Assembly: GCA_017621055.1 (NCBI GenBank)
Contig: JAGATX010000033.1
Coordinates: forward strand, 44,100-108,099
Length of the DNA stretch: 64,000 bases
Direction: 5' to 3'
Source of the DNA: Muribaculaceae bacterium
GTDB taxonomy: Bacteria > Bacteroidota > Bacteroidia > Bacteroidales > Muribaculaceae
Shown here: in pieces, positions 45,905 through 55,300 of the stretch
How the letters are laid out: each line of letters begins with the position of its first letter
Position numbering within the stretch: position 1 is the first letter of the stretch
The notes under the pieces: generated by a model
Told to the model about the DNA's origin: nothing
Seen by the model: the letters and a program-made list of their open reading frames with translations, nothing else
Databases searched by the model: none
Program-made: the position numbers and the translations under genes

Positions 45905-45942
45905 TTTCGGGAGACGTTTTCGGAGAAAAAGAAATCCCGAAA
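45905..45942. other. Candidate oriT inverted repeat upstream of mobC
   Basis: TTTCGGGA (45905-45912) and TCCCGAAA (45935-45942) form perfect 8-bp arms about 60 bases upstream of mobC, in the usual place for oriT in this class of element. No nick-site consensus was verified. Confidence 0.4.
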
Positions 45943-46028
45943 CATATCCTTGCCTTCCCAATTCACTACGATGATCGGGAAGCTGCCCCACGATGTACCG
46001 GGTGCAGTGGTTCCCCGAAATTCTTGTC

Positions 46029-46526
46029 TCAGAGCTTGCGCCAGATTTCGGTGTCGTCGGCATACATTGTGAGATGCTCGACAAGGATGGCGTTGATGTA
46101 GCTGCCGACAGTAGTGTCGCGGTCGCCGAGGATGCGGGCGATGCGTTCCAGCTTCTCCCATACGCTGTCCTCGATGTTAACCGGATGACGCTTCAACAGC
46201 TTAGACGGCGCAAGGAATGTAGCCTTGAACTCGGCGAAGTCCGATTTGCGCTGTTGCTTGCCGATACGCTGTTGCTTCGGTGGCTCGGTTGTGGCGGTTA
46301 CGGCTGTTACTTCGGTTGCTGTCTGCTCGTTGTCAAACAGATTGTCAGCGTTGGCAGGTGTGGTGCAGTTAACAGTGTTATCGCTGTTAACTGAGGATGT
46401 GGAGATGATTGAATTAGTTGAGTTATCTGGTTGCATAATAATTTGTGGGTTAGAGGTTGATACTTCGGATTTGGTTGCATCGGTCAACTCGGTTGACTTG
46501 GATGCGGTGGATTTATTTGTTTTCAT
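46029..46526 (-). CDS. DUF3408 domain protein
   Basis: A protein of about 165 residues. The N-terminal half is Ser/Thr/Asn-rich and disordered. The C-terminal DUF3408 domain (HPVNIEDSVWEKLERIARILGDRDTTVGSYINAILVEHL) is a probable ribbon-helix-helix-like DNA-binding unit found in Bacteroidales conjugative and mobilizable elements. The start at 46526 (MKTNKSTASK) overlaps the natural end of the primase gene by 14 bases. Confidence 0.8.
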   Translation of the reverse strand: MKTNKSTASKSTELTDATKSEVSTSNPQIIMQPDNSTNSIISTSSVNSDNTVNCTTPANADNLFDNEQTATEVTAVTATTEPPKQQRIGKQQRKSDFAEFKATFLAPSKLLKRHPVNIEDSVWEKLERIARILGDRDTTVGSYINAILVEHLTMYADDTEIWRKL

Positions 46527-46677
46527 TGGAAATTGTGTTTGGAGTGAAACTTCGATTGACAAGAAAATCATTCAAGTCGTTGAACTCGGAGTAGAGAGTG
46601 AAGCGGTCAATCACGGTTGAGCTATATATGGCTGTCAACTCGGCGAGTGCGGTTTTCCCGGCATTGTCGTTGTCAAG
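46513..46677 (-). pseudogene. 3' end of the CHC2/Toprim primase gene after a premature TAA
   Basis: Directly after the TAA at 46680-46678 the same frame continues with LDNDNAGKTALAELTAIYSS and on to a stop at 46515-46513. NC-x-LDNDNAG is the classic Toprim acidic motif, normally with Tyr at x, so the TAA sits where a Tyr codon is expected. The full gene would encode 295 residues, the usual length for these primases. Confidence 0.8.
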
Positions 46678-47400
46678 TTAGCAGTTGATGGCGGTATAGC
46701 CTTTGAGATAAGGCACGGCCTTGATGACATTGACAACCGAGTTGAGTATGATTGCATCGGCTCCGCTGATGATGCCGAGTGCGATGGCAGAGAGATAATC
46801 TATAAATCCCTCGAACACGGCACACTCTGCTGACGGGCCATCTCTCGCCCACGGAAGATATGAGATGTCCTTACGTCCCCGGCAACCTTTGAAATATCTG
46901 TTGCGCAGTTCCCAGCCTCCGCTGACATTCTCAAATGCCACGGCAAAATAAAACTTGCCGTTGACGCTGTAATGAGCCTCCTTGCAGTTCGCCGTGGCGA
47001 TGTGTGCCGGGATACCACGCTCTTGGAGGTATGCGACAAGTGCGCGGTGTTCCAGTGGCATGACCTCAAACTGTTCCATACTCGGTGCAGATTGTCGCGG
47101 AGCTAAAGAAGAAGCGACTGTCGGCACCGATGGCACCGGGTAGCTGTCAGCGATGCAGCGCAGTATATGGCGCAGGTCGGTTGACTGATACAACTCGGCA
47201 GCAAGGTCGATGATGTTGCCGCCTCTGCCAAGTCCGAAATCATACCAGCAGTTGAGCGTGGTATCGACCTTGAAGGACGGCGTATGCTCCTGTCGCAAAG
47301 GCGACTTATACCAGAGCCTTGTTCCTTTCCTCGCCGTAGGCTCATGTCCGAGTCGGGACAAGAAGGAGGCTAAAGGGATTGATTTAATCTCTTTGATCAT
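46678..47400 (-). CDS. CHC2 zinc-finger/Toprim DNA primase, truncated by TAA
   Basis: The open part has 240 residues. It contains a CHC2-like zinc-finger segment (HTPSFKVDTTLNCWYDFGLGRGGNIIDLAAEL), a middle domain, and the start of Toprim (ECAVFEGFIDYLSAIALG with the catalytic Glu). It stops at KGYTAINC, just before the Toprim LDNDNAG metal site, so the product would be inactive unless the stop is read through. It primes replication of the mobilizable element. It lies between the RepA-like and DUF3408 genes. Confidence 0.85.
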   Translation of the reverse strand: MIKEIKSIPLASFLSRLGHEPTARKGTRLWYKSPLRQEHTPSFKVDTTLNCWYDFGLGRGGNIIDLAAELYQSTDLRHILRCIADSYPVPSVPTVASSLAPRQSAPSMEQFEVMPLEHRALVAYLQERGIPAHIATANCKEAHYSVNGKFYFAVAFENVSGGWELRNRYFKGCRGRKDISYLPWARDGPSAECAVFEGFIDYLSAIALGIISGADAIILNSVVNVIKAVPYLKGYTAINC

Positions 47401-47430
47401 GGGTGCTAAAATGTTTGGGTGAGATGATTC

Positions 47431-47470
47431 TTGGTTTAGCGCCTATTATATATGCCCTTTTCTAAACCAG
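47431..47470. repeat. Palindromic element with GGGCATATATAA core (copy 2, inverted)
   Basis: TGGTTTAG (47432-47439) pairs with CTAAACCA (47462-47469). The reverse strand carries GGTTTAG, then GGGCATATATAA, in the same order as the element at 34624-34669. Confidence 0.55.
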
Positions 47471-47486
47471 ACCAGAATTGTGGTTT

Positions 47487-48530
47487 TCAATAGTAGAAAT
47501 CCGGATTGTAGATATACTCGCGGTTCTCGTAACGAATCATGCCTTTATTGTCAAGAAAGGTCTTCAAGCCCTTTACCTTGTTGTTGGAATACGAATGTCC
47601 ACAGGCGGCATATCCGCTTTTGAGGGCAGCCTCGCAGTTTCGGCATCCTTTTATCGGGCCATTGGCGAATACCACGCCCAATGCCTCGCGATGCTGTTCC
47701 TCAGTCAACTCCTTGTATGGATAAGGGTCTTTGGTTTTCTTACCCGGCTCGGTGAACACATATCCGCCGGCAATCTCCGGCAGTCCACAATCATTTACAC
47801 GGAAGGCGAATGGATCGAATTCGGCGGCGCGGATCATGGCGGCGCATACTTCCGACACGGTATCATCAGTCTTGCTTCGGCTCACCTGAAGGACTGTTTC
47901 AGCCTTGTTGTTCAGCTCGGTTCCGACATGGCCACGGGCATTGTCGTCGCTTTTGTTGAGATGCAGAACCGTGTGGATATGTATCTGGAACTTGTCAGTC
48001 CATTCCATCAGCTTTCCGATAAGGTCAGTCGATTCTTTGGCGCAGTTGATGTCATACATCAGGTCGCGCACACCGTCGATGATTACAAGTCCTACTCCGG
48101 GAGTGTTGATTATCGCCTGTTCGATAACTTCAAGGCGCAAGGTGGGTGTTAGCTGGCGCAGAGCGGCGAACTTCAGATGTTCCGGATGGGTGTCGGTCGG
48201 GAGTTTCGCCAGGCGCAACGCACGTTCCATAACTTTCTGACAGTGATACGGACTTTGCTCGGTGTCAAAATAGAGGATTGTGCGCTTGTCCTCGGGGAAC
48301 TCGGCGGTATATCCCAATACCTTACCGTTGACGAGCGATGCTCCGACGATGGCAGCGACATTGGAGGTCTTTTTACTCTTTGCCTTACCAGTCGATGCAG
48401 AGAAGTTGCCGAGAGTGCCTATGACACTGCCATTGGCATACAGCACCTCCGGTGCGGTCTGAATCTCATCAGTGATACGCAACTGCTTTTCCTCCCAAAG
48501 TCGGAGAATATCCTCTTTCACTTTTTGCAT
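47487..48530 (-). CDS. RepA-like AAA ATPase (AAA_25 type)
   Basis: A 347-residue RecA-fold ATPase: GTLGNFSASTGKAKSKKTSNVAAIV (variant Walker A), TILYFDTEQSPYH, VGLVIIDGVRDLMYDI (Walker B) and IHTVLHLNKSDDNARGHVG. Proteins like this serve as the replicative helicase/initiator in Bacteroidales mobilizable elements and sit beside a CHC2 primase, as here. It overlaps the upstream DUF3853 gene by 13 bases. Confidence 0.85.
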   Translation of the reverse strand: MQKVKEDILRLWEEKQLRITDEIQTAPEVLYANGSVIGTLGNFSASTGKAKSKKTSNVAAIVGASLVNGKVLGYTAEFPEDKRTILYFDTEQSPYHCQKVMERALRLAKLPTDTHPEHLKFAALRQLTPTLRLEVIEQAIINTPGVGLVIIDGVRDLMYDINCAKESTDLIGKLMEWTDKFQIHIHTVLHLNKSDDNARGHVGTELNNKAETVLQVSRSKTDDTVSEVCAAMIRAAEFDPFAFRVNDCGLPEIAGGYVFTEPGKKTKDPYPYKELTEEQHREALGVVFANGPIKGCRNCEAALKSGYAACGHSYSNNKVKGLKTFLDNKGMIRYENREYIYNPDFYY

Positions 48531-48865
48531 CGGCGACCTCCTTTTCTTTGGGCGTTGTGTTCCTGTACAAGCGCGAGAGCCTTATGCCTGTCAACGACGA
48601 TAGTTCGCTCATTCTGAATGATAGCCCCGTCAATGACACCGCTTTTCTTTAGACGCTGGGCCGTGGGCTTGCTGCATCCGAATATCTCACAGATGCCGGA
48701 AATGCCGTAAGCATATTTTTGTCCGTCGGAAAAATCGTTGACGTTTGCAACCTGTGTCTCCGGCTGATGGCGGTATTTGAGAGCCTCAGCCATAAGAGTT
48801 AGAAACTGTGCCCCTGTCATAAGGCCCAGAGGCAGGCCTAAAATGCTGGATAACTCCATACGCAA
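48518..48865 (-). CDS. DUF3853 helix-turn-helix protein
   Basis: A 115-residue protein with a predicted winged HTH in its C-terminal half (YGISGICEIFGCSKPTAQRLKKSGVIDGAIIQNERTIVV), similar to excisionases and MerR-like domains. It is the first gene of the replication block. Its neighbours and the repeat array just upstream suggest a role in excision or in replication control (inference). Confidence 0.8.
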   Translation of the reverse strand: MRMELSSILGLPLGLMTGAQFLTLMAEALKYRHQPETQVANVNDFSDGQKYAYGISGICEIFGCSKPTAQRLKKSGVIDGAIIQNERTIVVDRHKALALVQEHNAQRKGGRRCKK

Positions 48866-49285
48866 ATCGGTTTTGGTTTGACATACCCTCTCCTAAGATC
48901 GCTCCGTTGAGAGGCATCGGGAAGTGTTCCTCGACAATGCAAAGTTAACACCTGATTTGAGTGGTATCCCAGTGGTAAAAATCAGGAAAATGCAGTTGAA
49001 AATATAAATTTTTTAGTGCGGATTCTAATGCTGTTTTTCAGTTAATTAGCTATAAATATAAGCCAAATTTCATGGGTGGTATCCGATTTTTTGAGTGGTA
49101 AAAGGGTGGTAGCTCACTACCACTCATAGACTATCACTGCCGATTATGAAGCCTCATAACAGAAATAGCCCTGCCGAAGCAGAGCTTTTCTATGTGGTCG
49201 AGGCTGCGCCTATTTTGACACAGCCTCGTTAGGTAGGATGAGGTCCGAACGAGTAGAGCCATTGCCCGCCATTTCGGCGCATGGT
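48866..49285. other. Non-coding stretch at the right side of the mobilization region
   Basis: Very AT-rich to about 49135, with the GTGGTA array, then changing to GC-rich sequence that leads into the giant frame. A hairpin, CGAGGCTG/CAGCCTCG (49199-49228), may be a terminator. No integrase gene is seen; the sequence transition lies at about 49130-49285. Confidence 0.5.
48951..49123. repeat. GTGGTA repeat array upstream of the DUF3853 gene
   Basis: GTGGTA occurs at 48961, 48972, 49076, 49095 and 49106, with an inverted TACCAC at 49118-49123. Neighbours within a cluster are 11-19 bases apart. The first pair is framed by CCTGATTT (48951-48958) and AAATCAGG (48979-48986). Confidence 0.7.
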
Positions 49286-49368
49286 AAAAATTTAGCGTTG
49301 TCATTGTCGATAACGCACGTGGCGATGTCACTGTCGACGAGGATGGCAACGTACACCGCGAAAATGCC

Positions 49369-52300
49369 ATGGGCTGGGGTTCCGCTATCTGGGAGGCCAC
49401 TGCCGACAATGTGATAGAGAATTACTCGGAGATGGCGGGCGCCCGCTTTCCGTCGCTCGTGGGTGTGGGCAAAGCTTTCGGCGCCCGCAGTCTCACGGCG
49501 GGCTATCTGCGTAATGTGCGCAGCGGCGCCGGCACCGTGGTGTCGAAGAGTGTCGATTTCATGCGCCGGCTGGGTCTCAACGGCTACGTCGGCGAGGTCG
49601 GCGAGGAATACTACGGTCAGGGGCTGCGCACTCTCTGCGGCCTTAGAGCCGCCGAAAACGCCGAGCGCGAGAACCTGCTGACCGACGGCCAGTTCCACGG
49701 CGACATATGGGGCGGCATGCTGATGAGCGTAGGTATCACCGGCGGCGTCACCGCCACGGCCGTCGGAGGGTTGAATTACGGCTCTCGGGCGGTGGAGCGG
49801 CATAAGGCTCAGTCGGACGTCAACAAGACGGCGTCGGCCGCCGCTGCCGTCTATCTCACCGACGAGACGTGGAATGCCATGCGCCTTACCGTGGACAACA
49901 CCGACAACGACCATATCGGAGAACTTATAGCACGCGTAAGCTATGACAATACGCTCAACGATAACCAACGCGAGCGCACGCTCGACTACATAGGCGCCAC
50001 CATGAGACTGCGCGGCGTCAATATGGGTATTCTCGCCAGGGACATTCAGTTCCTGCGCGAAGGGAGTGCCGATGATGGCGCTTTACTGTTAGGGAGCGCC
50101 TACGAGGCCGGTGCCAACGGTACGGCCTCCGACAGCCACCGTATCTACATGGAGGCTCAGCGACGCGGCGAGACTCTGGCGGCTGCATGGGGCGTGCCGG
50201 AAAGTGACACCCGCAGCGCCGCGCAGATACTGAGCGACCGCTACCGCTCGCAGGATGTCGAGGCGCTGTACTCCCTTGCGGAGCACGACCGCAACCTCAC
50301 CCCACAGCAAAGAGAGGCGGCGCTTCGCTATCTGGAGGCGCACACCCGCTATATGGGCGCCCGCAATGCCTTCACCGCCGACCTTGAAGCTGATGTCGCC
50401 GAGGCTCAAGGCCGTCTTGCCGCTCAGGCCGACCGACGCACGGGCACGCTGCGGCCCGCAGTGCTCCGCAGCCACAATGAGCAAGGCACCGAGGATGTGC
50501 ATATTGTCGACGGCTATGTGTTCACCAACCGCGACGGCAGCATAGACACCGGCGCATCGTCGGAAACTGTGTGGATCCGCGATGCCCGGGGCGAGGTCAG
50601 GTGCATAAAGCCCGAGGAAATAGAGTCGCTGGGCGCTGCCATGCCGCTACCCGACGCGCAGCAGCGCGCCGAGCGAGATCTTCGCCGGCAGCGCGAGGAA
50701 GCTTTCAACGCGCGTTTCGCGCACGCCCGCCTCGACCTTTCGCCTAACGCCAAGGTCGCCGTTGAGGGCGCCGACGGCTTTGTGGAGGCGACGGTGGTAG
50801 GCACTCGCGACGGTGGCGTGGTCGATGTTGTCATGCCCGATGGCTCCCTCGGCTCCTACACTCCCGAGCAGCTGCAGGCCGCGGCCGATGCCGCCGAAAG
50901 GCAGGCGTTCGACAATGAGATGAACATCCCCGTGCCCATGCCACCGACGTCTCAGGAACAGCCGCAAAGCGCCGCCACCGAGTCTAATCAGCCGGAAGAG
51001 GCAGCGCCCAATCAAGGCGCCGGAGAGGCAGCCTCCAATCAGCCCGAAGCTGCCGCCCCTGCCGAGCCGCAAAGCGCACCTGCCGAACCTTATCAGCCGG
51101 AAATGGGCGACCCTGTCATCCTTGTTGGAGGCGGCAGGGGTACGGTTATCGGCGTGGAAGACGAAGGCAATGGCGAACGTCGTTACACGGTGGCCGTGGA
51201 GGGTCCCAACGGCGCCGACGAGCGTGTCGACATCTTTACCATCGAGGACTTTGTCACTCCCGAACCGGCTCCCGCGGAGACTCCCGAACCTGCTGCCGCA
51301 CCGACGGGCGCAGAGGCATCGGCCTCTGAACAAGGCACTCCCGTGTTGACGCCTCCGGTAACTCCGCCTGCGCTTCCGTCGGCCCTGGAGCGGATGCCTA
51401 CTATTACCGACCGTCGCGGGCGCCAGACAATCGACTGGACAGGCGCCGACCCGGCACTGGCTTGGGAGGCTTTCGTCGAGCAATCGGGCGGTGACGCCGA
51501 GGTCGCCCGCGGTGCTGTCGACAATATGGTGAGAGCCGCAAAGAATGCGCTCAAGGCTGCCAAGAGAACCACAGCGACCGACGACGTAGACCGAGCTATC
51601 GCCAACGAGACAAAGCGCCAGACGGCCATCGTCGAGGCCACGCGTGTCGTCGCCGCATGGGAGGCCATCGCCGCCGTAGGGAACCGAGAGAAACAACGCG
51701 CACTGATATCCCAGATAATTCGGGTTGCGCGCAAGATTAAAGATCGGGTGGAACGCGCCGTTATTGGAGCCGTTACTACACGACAGTTAAAGGATTTAGA
51801 GGAGCAAGGAGTCAATATCGATGACTCTTGGGTTCATTCTTTCGAAACTTCTGCAGTAATACATAATCAGAAGCAACATGGCAATGCTCGTCTGGAAGCT
51901 AACAGAGGACAGATAGCCATAACAGACGAAGACTATGCCCGCATTCCTGAAATTCTTGCCTCTTACGACAAGGTGACGAAATCTCCCAACCGTTCTCGAA
52001 GTACCGGGAACGAAGTCTTAATATATGAAAAGGATTTTGGCGATGGCTATGTGTATTATCTGGAAGAAAAACGGGATAAGCGCAAATCGCTCGCATTCCA
52101 GACCATGTATAAAAAGAAGCAAGGAACTGATAGTCCCGACGGGTTGATGCCTAATGCCTCTCCCTCCACGCCCATAGCGCTTTCGGACAATCTCAGTTCC
52201 TTTTCCGAGCGCAAAGATAGCGACTCTTCGGAGGAAAAACAAGAGGTGGGCGGTGAAAGTTCGGCGGCCCTGCCGCGGATGCCGCGTCGGCGCACTGCCA

Positions 52301-55300
52301 AGGGCAAGGAGGTTATCGACTGGGGCGGCGCCGAGACTTCTCTGGCGTGGGACGCTCTTGTGGAGACTGCCGGCGGTGATGCCGAATTGGCGCAGTCGTT
52401 GGCCGAAAAGAGGCTGGCGGCCGCCGAGAAGGCGCTTGCCGCCGCCAAAAAGGCCAATGTCAATGGCGACGAGGACTTCGAGGGTTATATTGCAGCTTTC
52501 AAGGAGGCCGAACGGATGGTGGGCGTATGGAAGGCCATCGCCGGCGAGAACGCACGCCGTGCCGAGGCCGCGCTTATCGCCGAACTGGAGGCTGCACGCG
52601 AGCGTGAGCGTCTCCGGAACGCGGAAAATGCCCGCGACGCTGCCGCCGAGCTTGGCTCTGTTCCGCCAATAGACCTCGACGTGGCGGCCAATGCACGTAC
52701 GCGCGGTTTCCGTCGTGTCGACGACGAGCGCGTGGAACGACAGCAGCCACTGACGCCTGCCACTGTTGGCAATGAGGTTGAGGTGCGCTTCACCAAGACC
52801 AAAACGCAGAAGTGCCGTGTTGCGGTTATTGATGCTTCGGAGCTGCAGCCCAGCCACCGGCAGGGGCACCGCAATCCCATGCACTTCATCGACGAGGCTC
52901 AGCCCAAGGAACGCACCAACCGCCAAGACGGCGGCGTCAGCGCCCAGGCAGCGCGCGACATTGCCAACAATGTGCGCCCGGCAGAAATTACCGGCAGCGT
53001 GTCGGCATATGTCGGCGCGCCGGTGGTCAATGGCCGCGGCGAGGTTATCCAGGGCAACAACCGCGCCGACGCCTTGACGTGGATGTGGCGCAACAACGCC
53101 GGCTCGGCTACGCGCTACAAGCAATATCTGATCGACCATGCCGACGAATTCGGTATCGATGCGGCAGCAGTAGCGGCCATGGAAGCGCCGGTGCTGGTGA
53201 ATATGGCCGACGTCACCGACGACGAGGCCATAGCTCTTGGTCAGCATACCTCCACGGAGAACGAGAGCGGAGGCAGCGAACGCATATCGGCTGTTCACAC
53301 GGCCTCTAAACTCGGCAGGATGGCTGCGGAGTTTGTCGGCCGGATTATGCGTGGCGACGAGGCGATGTCGATAGTCGACCGCATATCGACCAACGGCGAG
53401 GACGTGCTGAACTGGCTCGCCGAAAAGGGCATTATCACGGAAACTCAGCTCAACACCGCAACCTATGGCGGAGCGATAACCCGCGAAGGCGCCGCCGACC
53501 TGCTGGAGGTTGTCAAGCGTCTGGCCTTTGCCGACGCCGCTCCGGTGGTAGAGCGCGTTTTCGAGCAACTGCCTGTCGCCGCTCAGAATGCCATATTGTC
53601 GGTGGCGTACCGCGACAATCGTTCGTCCGAGGGCCAGCGTCTTCTGCCGGAGATACAGGCGAGCATACTTGCCTACTCGATGCTGCTCAACTACAAGCCG
53701 TTCCACGACGCCAAAACCGTGGATGCAGCCCGCGAAGCCATGGAGAAGTGGAGCGCCCAGACGGAGTTTGACACTTTAACCGGCGAGAGCGTGCATCCTT
53801 CGGATAATTTCAGTAACTTCGCGCTCGAACTGGCGGTGCTCTACCGCAAGGGCACGCAGAAGAACATCCTTGTGGTGTTCAACGACATCTTCGACCTCAT
53901 TCAGGGCCAGCCGCGTCTTGACTACGCGGCAGAGGGTGTGACTGGCGCCGTGAGCCTTGCCGAGGCTGTGCGCCGAGTTTTAAATATAGAATATACAACA
54001 GCAAGAAACAATGGACAAAAACAGAACGATGGAGCCGCTGGAGGCTCTGATGTGGGCATCGATGGTGAGACAGGCCAGCCAGGGCGACCCGGAAGCCATG
54101 GAGATGCTGCAGGCAGCCAACAAGAGCCGCGCAGCCCGCAACCTGCCGACGGTGGAGGACGAACTGCAGACGATAGCGGAGCAGCAGGAGAAAGCAGCTT
54201 ATCAGAGGGAAGTAGCTCGGGAATTCAAGAGGTTCATGTAGGACTTCAAGACAGCGAAGATGAGGTAGTCATGCCTCATACACTTCGATGGAGCGACGAA
54301 CGAGCAGGGAATGGTGAGCCATTCTTAATAGGAGCCGACGGCACTATAAACTTGGTTGAAATCAGTCAAGATGTGTTCGAAAGGATGGGCATTAAAAGGG
54401 CACCATTCCGTCTCACACCATCCATGGTTGCTCATGTTTATGAGCGCCACAAAAAAGAACTCGGACTTAACTCTCCCGAAGAAGCAGTCGAGGCAGTCCT
54501 CGATGTTATGAATAATTTTGACCATGTCCGACAAGGGAAAGGTGAAACCTTTATCTTCTCAGTAGAGGGTGCCCGCAAAAATTCCGCACGTCGTGCTGTT
54601 ACATTCGTTCTTGAATATGATAAAGGGCAATGGCTCGGCATTAAGACTGTCGGGTATGACAGAGTCGCCAATATAAAAGAATTGACCACGCTTTGGGAGA
54701 AGGGCGAGGATAAAACTTCTACTACAGGCGTTGCTCCTGCAAATGTTTCTTCCGAACAGCCCTCCCAAGGCAACCAGACTGCCGGCATCGCTTCAAACCA
54801 AAGTGCGGCCATTTCTGAGCGCAAAGGTACTAACTCTGCATCAGGTAAACAAGAGGCGGAGGTCGAAAGTTCGGAAAAAAGTGTTAACTTAGCGGAGCGG
54901 GAGGCTCGTGGTGAGCAATCCGACGGCGCTGTGAGCGCAGAAATTACCGCAAAACTTGTGGAATTTGCCCGCAAATTCAAAGGCGCAGGCGCGCGTGGCA
55001 TACCGGCTATTGAGCGCGATATGTCGAAATGGATGTCGGGGTGTACAGCGGAAGATCTTGTCGGTCTTGACGCAAGGTCGCTTGCCGAAGTCTGCAACCG
55101 TGCCGGCCTCGACAAGGGGAAAGCGTGGGCTTTCAGAATGTCGATAGACAAGGCTACGCCAAAGGGTCTTGTCGAGGAGGTTTTCGAGCTAAGGGACCGG
55201 CGCCGCAGAGAAGTCCGCGGGCCGCAGTTTGCTGTCGGCGCCGGAAGTCCGGGGAATGCCGAGGTCTATGAGACCGCCAAGGGTCTGCTCGAGCGCGCGG

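Noticed and set aside
45838-46161. A 107-codon minus-strand frame covering the spacer upstream of mobC
   Set aside because: It is rich in Arg/His/Pro, overlaps the DUF3408 gene in another frame and runs through the candidate oriT; no motif supports it.
48951-49123. CRISPR-like array
   Set aside because: The repeated unit is only about six to nine bases, spacing is irregular, one copy is inverted, and there are no cas genes.
34400-49300. Direct repeats (attL/attR) of the tRNA-Ser 3' end
   Set aside because: I searched by eye near 49.1-49.3 kb and 62.2 kb for the last bases of the tRNA and found no convincing second copy.
52018-53706. A 562-codon open frame on the minus strand opposite the giant frame
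   Set aside because: It is the shadow of GC-rich coding sequence; its composition is His/Val/Ala-rich without motifs, and the plus frame carries clear domains.
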